A DNA stretch of 64,000 bases from Sphingobacterium faecium (lineage in GTDB: Bacteria > Bacteroidota > Bacteroidia > Sphingobacteriales > Sphingobacteriaceae). Positions within the stretch are counted from its first letter, which is position 1, and every line of letters begins with the position of its first letter. A program made the translations under genes and the position numbers. Shown piece after piece: positions 1 to 8,148 of this stretch. Under the pieces are notes generated by a model. It ran no database searches and was not told the origin of the DNA. It saw only the letters and a list, made by a program, of their open reading frames with translations. Where the stretch lies: assembly GCF_003054045.1 (NCBI RefSeq), contig NZ_QBKH01000001.1, positions 1 to 64,000 on the forward strand, in the 5' to 3' direction.

Positions 1-83
1 ACCTCTTCCCATTCCGAACAGAGCAGTCAAGCCCGCCAGAGCCGATGGTATTGCCGTAACAGGTGGGAGAGTAGGTCGGTGCC
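1..83 (+). rRNA. rrf: 5S ribosomal RNA, 3' part (cut by window start)
   Basis: The first 83 bases match the conserved 3' two thirds of bacterial 5S rRNA: the loop with CCATTCCGAACA, the CCGATGGTA segment and the 3' strand ending GGTCGGTGCC. The 5' end lies outside the window, so a 16S-23S-5S operon presumably precedes it. A hairpin terminator follows within 15 bases, which makes this the last gene of the rRNA transcript. Confidence 0.95.
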
Positions 84-96
84 TTTTTTTATACAG

Positions 97-126
97 AAGC
101 CCTTGCTAAACAGCAGGGGCTTTTTT
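97..126 (+). terminator. Intrinsic terminator of the rRNA operon
   Basis: The 11-base arms AAGCCCTTGCT (97-107) and AGCAGGGGCTT (112-122) pair with a single G-U, around the loop AAAC. A T run follows to 126. It sits 13 bases after the 5S end. Confidence 0.9.
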
Positions 127-129
127 GTG

Positions 130-896
130 CGCTAAACTTTTTTTTCTGTACTGCCTTTCTGCTGCACATACCCCATCTCACTGGTTTCGCAATGATGCCA
201 TGCACCGCAATATCCTTTTCCTAAGATCTCCATGATTCTGTATGTGGTTATCCTTTCTTAACGCACTGTTTGTATTGATCTTTACGTTTACTCCTCTTCT
301 GCGCTTTGTGCTATGGTTTCTTTTCAGCTTTATTATTTTTTGTTTGTGGTTTGTTGCTTTAATTAAAATAGAAAGCAAAGTCTGACCTTGGTAGGAAGTT
401 TACTTCTTGTTTTATGGAAGATTCCTATTGTTATTCATGCTGTGTATACAATGATATGGAAGGAGTTGCCTGAATGAACTCATATCAACAAGCTTAGATG
501 TAACTTAGAGTACACTATAATATGATATTACCTTATCCATGTTGTCAATTATCACCTCAATAACTTTCTATTTTTATGGGGATATCTAGCTTTCCTGCTC
601 TGGTCTGATCATTGTTATTATTGAAGTATTTCCTAGAGCATAGCTTACTCCTTATCATCTGTAATTACCTGAATAATTTCAGTTGTATCGCGAGAAGTAT
701 CTTTAGCTTAAGTTATGTTTCAATCCCTTATATGCTCTATATTAAGCTATAAAATCAACCAATTCTACCACGATTTATCCCAATTATTATTTCAATATTT
801 AAAGACTGCTCAATTCGTTACATGCGTGTGCAAAAAGTGTGACGAATGTTATTATTTTTGGTTATCGTCATCATTCTAATGTCATAAAACAAGCTC
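130..896. other. Gene-free stretch between rRNA operon and ccoN
   Basis: About 770 AT-rich bases lie between the rRNA terminator and the oxidase operon. The longest open frame is a 66-codon minus-strand one (178-378) with no recognisable motif and no neighbours that would support it. I saw no tRNA, no long inverted repeat and no remnant of ccoI or ccoS. Only the last 35 bases, next to ccoN, carry promoter-like sequence. Confidence 0.6.
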
Positions 897-917
897 TACT
901 TTTGATTAAGAAATCAA
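897..917 (+). promoter_or_regulatory. Putative -7 box overlapped by an operator-like palindrome upstream of ccoN
   Basis: TACTTTTG at 897-904 fits the Bacteroidota -7 consensus TAnnTTTG. The perfect 16-bp inverted repeat TTGATTAAGAAATCAA (902-917) overlaps its end. The repeat has CRP/FNR-family half-sites (TTGAT...ATCAA) with a spacer of 6, whereas classic FNR sites have 4. The ccoN start codon is at 929, so the leader would be under 20 bases. I see no good -33 TTG at the expected distance. Oxygen-responsive control is an inference from the half-site and from the operon's function. Confidence 0.4.
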
Positions 918-928
918 TATTATAAGTA

Positions 929-3067
929 ATGCAGTTAGAGCAGTTTAATTATGACAACAAGATTGTCAGAAATTTCGGTATCGCTACCATTATTTGGGGG
1001 ATAGTTGGTATGTCCATTGGACTACTTGTAGCTACTCAACTGGTATGGCCTGCGATGAATTTTGGAATTCAATTTTCCACTTTTGGTCGAATCCGACCTG
1101 TTCACACCAATGCGATTATCTTCGCATTTGTCGGTAATGCAATTTTTATGGGCGTTTATTATTCGTTGCAGCGTGTGTTAAGAGCGCGTATGTTTAGTGA
1201 TGTGCTCAGTAAAATTCATTTCTGGGGTTGGCAGTTGGTCATTGTAGCGTCGGCTATTACATTGCCTTTGGGATTGACGACAAGTCATGAATATGCAGAG
1301 ATGGAATGGCCTATTGATCTTGGTATCACTATTATTTGGGTGGTATTTGGTATCAATATGTTTGGTACAATTATAAAACGTAGAGAGCGACATATGTATG
1401 TAGCGGTCTGGTTTTATATTGCCACATTCGTTACTGTTGCTGTATTACATATTGTCAACTCTGTTCAGTTACCTATATCGGGTTGGAAAAGTTATTATGT
1501 GTATTCGGGTGTTCAAGATGCATTAGTACAATGGTGGTACGGACATAATGCGGTTGCATTTTTCTTGACTACTCCTTTCTTAGGTATGATGTATTACTTC
1601 TTACCTAAAATGGCAAATCGTCCTGTCTACTCGTATAAATTGAGTATTCTTCACTTCTGGTCATTGATCTTCATTTATATTTGGGCTGGTCCACATCATT
1701 TACTGTACACTGCTCTTCCGGGCTGGGTTCAATCTTTAGGTGTAGCATTTTCCATTATGTTGATTGCTCCGAGCTGGGGAGGTATGATCAATGGTTTATT
1801 GACACTTCGTGGGGCATGGGACAAAGTACGTACAGAGCCTGTTTTAAAATTTATGGTGGTTGCTCTGACTTGTTATGGTATGGCTACTTTCGAAGGGCCA
1901 ATGCTATCGCTGAAACAAGTAAATGCCATTGCCCATTTTACGGATTGGATAGTAGCTCACGTGCATGTTGGTGCTTTGGGATGGAACGGATTTATGACTT
2001 TTGCAATTTTGTACTGGTTGATCCCGCGTATATATAGAACTGAATTGTATTCTAAAAAAATGGCATCTGCTCACTTTTGGATTGGTACACTTGGGATTTT
2101 ATTTTATGCTATTCCGATGTATTGGGCTGCAGTAGTTCAAGGATTGATGTGGAAAGAGTTTACACCTGAAGGGGTGTTGAAGTATCCGAATTTCCTTGCA
2201 ACAACATTAGAAATCATTCCGATGCATATGATGCGTGCAGTTGGTGGTGCTTTATATCTCAGTGGTGCTATTTTAATGACGTACAATTTGGTAAAAACCA
2301 TGCGTCAAGGTAAGCTATTGGCTGATGAGCCAGCTCAAGCCCCTGCTTTATTACCGGTAACTACCAATGAACAGTCTACGCATAGACGTTTGGAACGTAA
2401 GCCTGTGATGTTTATGGTGTTGGCATTGATCGCTATTTTGATCGGTGGTATCGTAGAGATGATTCCTACATTTACAATTTCTTCTAATATACCCACTATT
2501 GCTAGTGTAAAACCTTACACGGCATTGGAACTTCAAGGAAGAGATTTATATATCCGTGAAGGTTGTGTCAATTGTCATACGCAATCGATCCGTCCGTTCC
2601 GATCAGAGACTGCACGATATGGTGAATATAGTAAAGCGGGTGAATATGTCTATGATCATCCATTTTTATGGGGATCAAAACGTACTGGTCCAGATTTACA
2701 TCGAATCGGTGGTAAATATCCAAATAAGTGGCACTTCGATCACCTGTTAGATCCAACGATCACTTCTCCTGGTAGTATTATGCCTACGTATCCTTGGTTG
2801 ATCGATCAAGAATTAGATAATTCTTTACTGACAGCTAAATTGGAAGCAATGAGAAAATTAGGGGTTCCTTATACAGATCAAGAGATTGCTCAAGCACAAT
2901 CAAATTTAGATAAACAAGCTCAGAAGATTGCTGCTGATTTGAAAAAGAATCAAGTAAATGTATTGCCAAATCGTGAGATAATAGCCATGATTGCATATTT
3001 ACAACGATTGGGTACAGATATTAAAGCTGAGCCTAAAGTTGCTGATAAAGTTGATGAACTCAATTAA
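929..3067 (+). CDS. ccoN: cbb3-type cytochrome c oxidase, fused subunits I and II (CcoN-CcoO)
   Basis: This 712-residue protein joins the haem-copper catalytic subunit CcoN (about residues 1-480, twelve or so membrane helices; His-rich stretches such as GHNAVAFFLTTP and HVHVGALGWNG supply metal ligands) to the membrane-anchored monohaem cytochrome CcoO (about 490-712). The haem c site is C546-V-N-C549-H550, followed by the CcoO-like block TGPDLHRIGG. The enzyme reduces O2 to water with high affinity and pumps protons in the inner membrane. Fusion of N and O is usual in Bacteroidota. It is the first gene of a tightly spaced operon, with the ccoQ-like gene 11 bases downstream. Confidence 0.95.
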   Translation: MQLEQFNYDNKIVRNFGIATIIWGIVGMSIGLLVATQLVWPAMNFGIQFSTFGRIRPVHTNAIIFAFVGNAIFMGVYYSLQRVLRARMFSDVLSKIHFWGWQLVIVASAITLPLGLTTSHEYAEMEWPIDLGITIIWVVFGINMFGTIIKRRERHMYVAVWFYIATFVTVAVLHIVNSVQLPISGWKSYYVYSGVQDALVQWWYGHNAVAFFLTTPFLGMMYYFLPKMANRPVYSYKLSILHFWSLIFIYIWAGPHHLLYTALPGWVQSLGVAFSIMLIAPSWGGMINGLLTLRGAWDKVRTEPVLKFMVVALTCYGMATFEGPMLSLKQVNAIAHFTDWIVAHVHVGALGWNGFMTFAILYWLIPRIYRTELYSKKMASAHFWIGTLGILFYAIPMYWAAVVQGLMWKEFTPEGVLKYPNFLATTLEIIPMHMMRAVGGALYLSGAILMTYNLVKTMRQGKLLADEPAQAPALLPVTTNEQSTHRRLERKPVMFMVLALIAILIGGIVEMIPTFTISSNIPTIASVKPYTALELQGRDLYIREGCVNCHTQSIRPFRSETARYGEYSKAGEYVYDHPFLWGSKRTGPDLHRIGGKYPNKWHFDHLLDPTITSPGSIMPTYPWLIDQELDNSLLTAKLEAMRKLGVPYTDQEIAQAQSNLDKQAQKIAADLKKNQVNVLPNREIIAMIAYLQRLGTDIKAEPKVADKVDELN

Positions 3068-3078
3068 AATTAAGGATT

Positions 3079-3270
3079 ATGTTCAAACAGATAACAAATT
3101 TAAATGGTAGCGAACTGTATCTGATCGCTTCATTATGGATATTTCTAGTATTCTTCATTATTGTCGGAATTATGTTGTTCAGGATGAATAAAGAGCATAT
3201 TTCATATATGAAGGAACTTCCGTTCCAAGAGGATGATATTAATAAAAGTGAGTCATCAGATAGTTTATAA
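3079..3270 (+). CDS. ccoQ: Small cbb3 oxidase subunit, CcoQ-like
   Basis: A 63-residue protein with one membrane helix (about 14-35, LIASLWIFLVFFIIVGIMLF) and a charged cytoplasmic tail, placed between ccoNO and ccoP with gaps of 11 and 2 bases. Size, topology and position are those of CcoQ/FixQ, which stabilises assembly of the cbb3 complex. Sequence conservation in this family is weak, so the call rests mainly on synteny. Confidence 0.75.
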   Translation: MFKQITNLNGSELYLIASLWIFLVFFIIVGIMLFRMNKEHISYMKELPFQEDDINKSESSDSL

Positions 3271-3272
3271 AT

Positions 3273-4142
3273 ATGAGTTTATTTTTAAATACTACAGTTT
3301 TAAATGCAGCAGCATGGGGCATTGGCTCAGGCAATATGTATCAAGATATTTTAGTTGTTGTACTTATTGTTGTCATGTTTGCTTTACTAGCTACAGCATT
3401 GATCGTGAATAAGGCCATGCGTTCTATTCTGCGTATCACAATGCCGGAAGTTTTAAAGGAAGAACAAGTAACTAAAGTCAAAAGAAAAGAGTCGCGAAAA
3501 GCTTCTTGGAATAAATTATTGGGTTTACGTCCAATTTCTGAAGAGAAAGACTTGATTATCGACCATGAGTATGATGGAATTAGCGAATTGGACAATCCAG
3601 TTCCCATTTGGTTCAATGCTTTGTTTTATTCGACCATGACTTTTGCAGTGGTTTATATTCTAATCTACCATGTATTTGGTTGGGGAATGAACCAACATCA
3701 AGAATACGTGCAAGAGATGGAAAAGGCTGAGATAGCAAAACAGGAATATTTAGCACAGGCAGCTAATTTAATTGATGAATCCAGTGTGCTCTTTGATGAG
3801 ACTAAGGTGGCGGCCGGTAGTGCTGTTTTTCAGGCGAATTGTGTGGCTTGTCATGGTGGTGCTGGAGAGGGTGGTATAGGACCAAATTTAACGGATAAAT
3901 TTTGGCTACATGGTGGTGAAATTAAAGATATTTTTAAAACGGTTAAATATGGTGTCCCTGATAAAGGTATGGTGCCTTGGGAGCAAACACTGACTCCAGG
4001 ACAGATTGCAGAGGTGAGTAGTTATATTGTTTCCCTCCGTGATACAAAACCTGCAAATCCAAAGGAACCTCAAGGAACTGAGGTAGCATACCAAGCTGCA
4101 GACGCAAAAGCTGCAGCAACAGATTCGACAAAAGTTCAATAA
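3273..4142 (+). CDS. ccoP: cbb3-type cytochrome c oxidase subunit III (CcoP)
   Basis: A 289-residue protein with an N-terminal helix (about 25-45), a charged loop, a second helix (about 112-135) and a C-terminal class I cytochrome c domain. Only one haem-binding motif is present, C190-V-A-C193-H194, with GIGPNLTDKFW after it and a likely Met ligand in KGMVPWEQ. Many proteobacterial CcoP proteins bind two haems c, so this is a single-haem form. It passes electrons from periplasmic donors toward CcoO. The last 25 residues are rich in Ala, Lys and Asp and probably disordered. It lies 2 bases after the ccoQ-like gene and 9 before ccoG. Confidence 0.92.
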   Translation: MSLFLNTTVLNAAAWGIGSGNMYQDILVVVLIVVMFALLATALIVNKAMRSILRITMPEVLKEEQVTKVKRKESRKASWNKLLGLRPISEEKDLIIDHEYDGISELDNPVPIWFNALFYSTMTFAVVYILIYHVFGWGMNQHQEYVQEMEKAEIAKQEYLAQAANLIDESSVLFDETKVAAGSAVFQANCVACHGGAGEGGIGPNLTDKFWLHGGEIKDIFKTVKYGVPDKGMVPWEQTLTPGQIAEVSSYIVSLRDTKPANPKEPQGTEVAYQAADAKAAATDSTKVQ

Positions 4143-4151
4143 AATAGTATT

Positions 4152-5534
4152 ATGAAAGCAGTAGCGACAAATTTTCCTGAGACCCCGAATAATAAGACAA
4201 AACGTGCCTGGATATATGCAAAGAAGCCTTCGGGACAATTATATGCGATCAGGCAATGGGTCGGGTATGGGTTGCTACTGTTTTTATTTGCAGCTCCGTT
4301 TATAAAAATAGGAGGTGAGCCATTCTTGATGTTCAACATCTTGGAACGTAAGTTTAGTATTCTGGGGAGTATATTTTATCCTCAGGATTTACACATTTTT
4401 GTTTTTGGGATGTTGATCGTGATGGTTTGTGTTGTTCTTTTTACTGTTGTTTTTGGTCGTATCTGGTGTGGTTGGACTTGTCCTCAAACGATTTTTATGG
4501 AGCTTATATTTCGTAAAATCGAATATTGGATTGAAGGGGATTGGCAACAACAAAAAAAATTGAATGAAGGTCCTAATACTGATGAGAAGAAATTTAAAAA
4601 GATATTAAAGCATAGTATATTTTTATTGATTTCATTTTTAATATCTAATATTTTTTTATCCTATATCATTGGTGTTGATGCTCTTTATAAAATTGTTACA
4701 GACCCGCTCGATCAGCATTTGGGAGGCTTATTTGCCATTACCATTTTTACCTTTGTTTTTTATGCGGTATTCGCCCACATTCGAGAAATTGTTTGTACCA
4801 CGATCTGTCCATATGGAAGATTACAGGGGGTATTGCTCGATGATCAAAGTATAACGGTTGCCTACGATCATCGTCGTGGTGAACCTCGAGGTAAACAAAA
4901 AAAAGATGCGCAGCAAGTAAAAGGGGATTGCATTGATTGTCAAATTTGTGTACATGTATGTCCCACTGGAATTGATATTCGAAATGGTTTGCAGATGGAG
5001 TGTGTGAGCTGTACGGCTTGTGTGGATGCCTGTGATGCCGTAATGGAAAAAATTGGTAAGCCTAAAAAACTGATCGGTTTTTATACCATGGGTGAAATTC
5101 AAGGGACTGTCACCAAAAGAAGTAATACAAGAGCTATCGCATACTCGGTCGTATTAATTGCCTTAATTTCTGTTTTTATTTCACTCATCTTAATGCGCTC
5201 AGATGTAGGTGCTACTTTATTAAGAGCTAAGGGGAGCTCTTATCAATTACGGGATGATCAGACTATCAGCAACCTCTACTCACTAGAATTAGTGAATAAG
5301 AGTGCATCAGAAATGCCTTTTAGACTAGTTCCTGAGGATAAAAAATTAAAAATTCAGGTTGTTAATCCTATAAATTCTTTAGCTAAAGGTGGAACAGCTT
5401 CTTTAAGCTTTTTCCTGATCATTGATAACGCAAATGTTAAAAGATATAAAGAGGATGTGAAAATAGCGGTATACTCTGGAGATCGAAAAGTAGAGACACT
5501 TAAAACAACATTTATTGCTCCTCCTGGTATGTAA
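4152..5534 (+). CDS. ccoG: Cytochrome c oxidase accessory protein CcoG (FixG/RdxA family)
   Basis: This 460-residue membrane ferredoxin-like protein has an N-terminal helix, the conserved NapH-like segment with CGWTCPQTIFMELIFRKIEYW, further helices, and two [4Fe-4S] clusters starting at C260 (CIDCQICVHVCP) and near residue 285 (ECVSCTACVDACD). A last helix near 330-350 leads to a periplasmic Ig-like C-terminal domain (IG_CcoG). The family is needed for cbb3 maturation and is linked to copper reduction or delivery. It lies between ccoP and ccoH, the standard order. Confidence 0.94.
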   Translation: MKAVATNFPETPNNKTKRAWIYAKKPSGQLYAIRQWVGYGLLLFLFAAPFIKIGGEPFLMFNILERKFSILGSIFYPQDLHIFVFGMLIVMVCVVLFTVVFGRIWCGWTCPQTIFMELIFRKIEYWIEGDWQQQKKLNEGPNTDEKKFKKILKHSIFLLISFLISNIFLSYIIGVDALYKIVTDPLDQHLGGLFAITIFTFVFYAVFAHIREIVCTTICPYGRLQGVLLDDQSITVAYDHRRGEPRGKQKKDAQQVKGDCIDCQICVHVCPTGIDIRNGLQMECVSCTACVDACDAVMEKIGKPKKLIGFYTMGEIQGTVTKRSNTRAIAYSVVLIALISVFISLILMRSDVGATLLRAKGSSYQLRDDQTISNLYSLELVNKSASEMPFRLVPEDKKLKIQVVNPINSLAKGGTASLSFFLIIDNANVKRYKEDVKIAVYSGDRKVETLKTTFIAPPGM

Positions 5535-5568
5535 ATTTATAGAAATTTTAAAATTAGAAAAATAGCAG

Positions 5569-5991
5569 ATGAATTGGGGTAGTAAGATATTTTTAAGTTT
5601 AGGTGCATTTATGTTATGTATCGTAAGTGCTGGGATCTATATGGTAAGCCACGATACGGATACGTTAGAAGATACGGATTATTACGAGCAGGGTTTAAAC
5701 TATGATCAAGTTTATAATAAAAAAGAAAATGTGGTCACGCATCAGGCTAAACCTATCGTAAAAATCAGTCAGGATACCTTGTACATTGAATTTGTCCATG
5801 CAGCAAATAAAGGAAACTTAATCTTTAAGCGACCTTCTGATAGCAGTATTGATTTACAATTACCCTTTGAGACCAATTCGACCTTATTTCAATTGCCGAT
5901 TTCGAGTTTGAAAAAGGGGACTTGGAATTTAGAAATTATCTGGAAGAGTGGTGGATTGGATTTTTTAACAGATCAACAATTGCATTTATAG
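5569..5991 (+). CDS. ccoH: FixH/CcoH family oxidase assembly protein
   Basis: A 140-residue protein with one N-terminal helix (about 5-25) and a periplasmic domain. The motif DTDYYEQGLNYDQ, about 38-50, is the hallmark of FixH proteins (YYxxGLxYD). It helps assemble or stabilise the cbb3 oxidase. It starts 34 bases after ccoG and ends one base before the following membrane protein, so it is clearly part of the operon. Confidence 0.9.
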   Translation: MNWGSKIFLSLGAFMLCIVSAGIYMVSHDTDTLEDTDYYEQGLNYDQVYNKKENVVTHQAKPIVKISQDTLYIEFVHAANKGNLIFKRPSDSSIDLQLPFETNSTLFQLPISSLKKGTWNLEIIWKSGGLDFLTDQQLHL

Positions 5992-5992
5992 G

Positions 5993-6691
5993 ATGAGCTA
6001 TTTGTATTTTGCGTTTTTTATGGGTCTATTTGGAAGTATTCATTGTGCAGTTATGTGCGGACCTTTACTTCTTGCAGTACAAGGAAATCAAGAATTGACC
6101 TGGACAATTGCATTAAATAAGGTATTGTATCAAGTTGGGCGGATACTGACCTATGGTATTTTTGGTGTAGCACTCGGTCTGGTTGGTCAATTAGCCTCTA
6201 TCCAAGGGTGGCAAGTGGGACTCAGTCTTTTTACAGGAATCATATTGCTCCTTATAGGATTGATTCAATTATTCAAAATTAAAAATCAGGGTTTTACAAA
6301 ATTACAAATGCGTTTTGTTCAGCCAGTAGCCAAATTAATGGGACGCTGGTTATATAGACCTGGGGGGAGTTTTTTTGCTGGGGTTTTAAATGGAATCTTA
6401 CCCTGTGGTATGCTTTACATGGCAGCCGCGGCAGCCATGAATACATCGTCTAGCCTGACAAGTTTCTACTTCATGATCATGTTTGGTTTAGGGACACTTC
6501 CTTTATTATTGGTCTTTTCTTTTTTAGGTAATTTTATTCGAACATATTTTAAGATGAATTTTTCCAAATGGTTACCTTTTATCTATATTTTGATGGGAAT
6601 CTGGTTTCTGCTACGTGGAGCAAATTTAGATATTCCATATTTAAGTCCATTGCTCCATATGGATGGAGCAATAAACTGTCATATTATTTAG
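5993..6691 (+). CDS. Sulfite exporter TauE/SafE (UreH-like) family membrane protein
   Basis: A 232-residue, roughly six-helix protein. The first helix carries GLFGSIHCAVMCGPL, the His/Cys metal-binding signature of the UreH-like subgroup found in cco operons. A second conserved block, GILPCGMLY, lies near 138-146. In this context such proteins are thought to help copper handling for oxidase assembly (inference from synteny). It starts 1 base after ccoH. Its last 8 bases overlap the end of the convergent efflux gene, and I see no hairpin terminator between them. Confidence 0.85.
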   Translation: MSYLYFAFFMGLFGSIHCAVMCGPLLLAVQGNQELTWTIALNKVLYQVGRILTYGIFGVALGLVGQLASIQGWQVGLSLFTGIILLLIGLIQLFKIKNQGFTKLQMRFVQPVAKLMGRWLYRPGGSFFAGVLNGILPCGMLYMAAAAAMNTSSSLTSFYFMIMFGLGTLPLLLVFSFLGNFIRTYFKMNFSKWLPFIYILMGIWFLLRGANLDIPYLSPLLHMDGAINCHII

Positions 6692-8138
6692 ATACTGCCC
6701 AACCGCCACCTAAAGATTTATATAATTCGACAAAAGAATCCAATTGAGACTGCTTGATCGATACTAAATTCAATTCTGATGTCAATGCATTGGATTGTGC
6801 TGTTATGACCTCCAGATAAGTTGCATATCCAGATTTAAATAGTAAGTTGGCATTTTTCACGGCCAAGTGTGAATTAGCAACTCGGGCTTCGGCTAATACC
6901 AATTGTTCTTTTAATTTGGTGAGTGAGGTGAAACTATTGGATACTTCATTTACGGAGCGTAGAACAGTTTTTTGTAAATTGATTTCGGCTTTCTCACGCT
7001 CTAATTTTGAGACTTCGTATGCTGTTTTTAATTTTCTATTTTTGAAAATTGGCATCGTTACATTCCCTAGAGCCGAACCCAGTAAAGATCCGGGGATATT
7101 AAACCAGTTTTCAGGTAACATCGCATTTAGACCCAGTGTTCCACCAAGCGTGAATGAAGGATATCGCAGCGCTTGATTCATATTCATTTGCGCATTTGCC
7201 GCTATCAAGTCTAATTCTGCTTCTCTAATATCTGGTCTATTACGGATCAAGTCTAAGGGTGATCCTAAAGAAATTTTAGATTCATCAATTAAATGCTGTA
7301 GACTTTTTCCACGATCAATTTTATCAGGCATTTTTCCTGTTAGCTCCAATAATGAATTTTCTTGAATTTCTATCTCTTGCTCCAACTGTGGCACTAATGA
7401 AGCTGCAAGCAGTCGTTGAGATTGGGTTTGCTGAATCGCTAATGAGGTAATCTCGCCTGCATCAAACTGCAATTGGATCATCCTTAATGTACTGTCGTTA
7501 AGCTGTACATTTCGAAGTGCTACTTCGATTTGCGCATCCAACGTCAACAGGTTAAAATAACCTTTGGCGATGTTGGCAATCAAGCTGGTTTGTATTGCTT
7601 TTTTTGCTTCAGTAGAGCCCAAAAAATTGGCTAAAGCTTCTTCTTTTTGAGCGGATATTTTACCCCAAATATCGATTTCCCAACTGAGGTTCAACGTAGT
7701 TAAGTATTGGGATTGTGTTTTGAAAAGATTATTTTTCGCTTCTTTTCCATCATAAATTTTAGAGGCAGGTCCTGCATAGTAATTCTTGGATCTCCACTCT
7801 TGTCCGACACCTGCAAGTGTTGCATCCAGTTGTGGGAGATAACCGGCTTTTGATTGCGATAATTGACGATTGGCGATTTGAATATTTAAAATTGCGCTAC
7901 GCATGTCATAGTTATTGGCCAATCCGGCATCAATAAGCTGAATTAGACTCGAATCTGTGAAGAAATCGCGCCAATTGACTTGAGCAAGTGCTTCCATACT
8001 ATCCTGATAGGTGGAATCCGAACGATATTGATCTGGAAGTTGATAATTGGGAGCAGTATAGCGCTGTCCAATTTTACATGATGATAATAGGAGCAATATA
8101 GCTGTAAATAAGAAGATATGACGATTGATATGTTGCAT
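6684..8138 (-). CDS. Outer membrane efflux lipoprotein, OprM/NodT (TolC-like) family
   Basis: A 484-residue protein with a lipoprotein signal peptide ending in LLSSC (lipidated Cys21), then YTAPNYQLPDQYR, typical of NodT-type channels. Two internally repeated long-helix/strand segments follow (about 90-270 and 300-480), with RNRPDIREAELDLIAANA marking the second repeat. It forms the outer membrane duct of a tripartite drug pump. It is the last gene of the minus-strand operon, starting 10 bases after the RND gene ends. Its 3' end overlaps the cco operon's last gene by 8 bases. Confidence 0.94.
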   Translation of the reverse strand: MQHINRHIFLFTAILLLLSSCKIGQRYTAPNYQLPDQYRSDSTYQDSMEALAQVNWRDFFTDSSLIQLIDAGLANNYDMRSAILNIQIANRQLSQSKAGYLPQLDATLAGVGQEWRSKNYYAGPASKIYDGKEAKNNLFKTQSQYLTTLNLSWEIDIWGKISAQKEEALANFLGSTEAKKAIQTSLIANIAKGYFNLLTLDAQIEVALRNVQLNDSTLRMIQLQFDAGEITSLAIQQTQSQRLLAASLVPQLEQEIEIQENSLLELTGKMPDKIDRGKSLQHLIDESKISLGSPLDLIRNRPDIREAELDLIAANAQMNMNQALRYPSFTLGGTLGLNAMLPENWFNIPGSLLGSALGNVTMPIFKNRKLKTAYEVSKLEREKAEINLQKTVLRSVNEVSNSFTSLTKLKEQLVLAEARVANSHLAVKNANLLFKSGYATYLEVITAQSNALTSELNLVSIKQSQLDSFVELYKSLGGGWAVSK

Positions 8139-8148
8139 GTATAACAGA

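Noticed and set aside
178..378. 66-codon minus-strand frame after the rRNA operon
   Set aside because: No motif, no promoter or neighbour that would support it, and composition typical of chance frames in AT-rich DNA.
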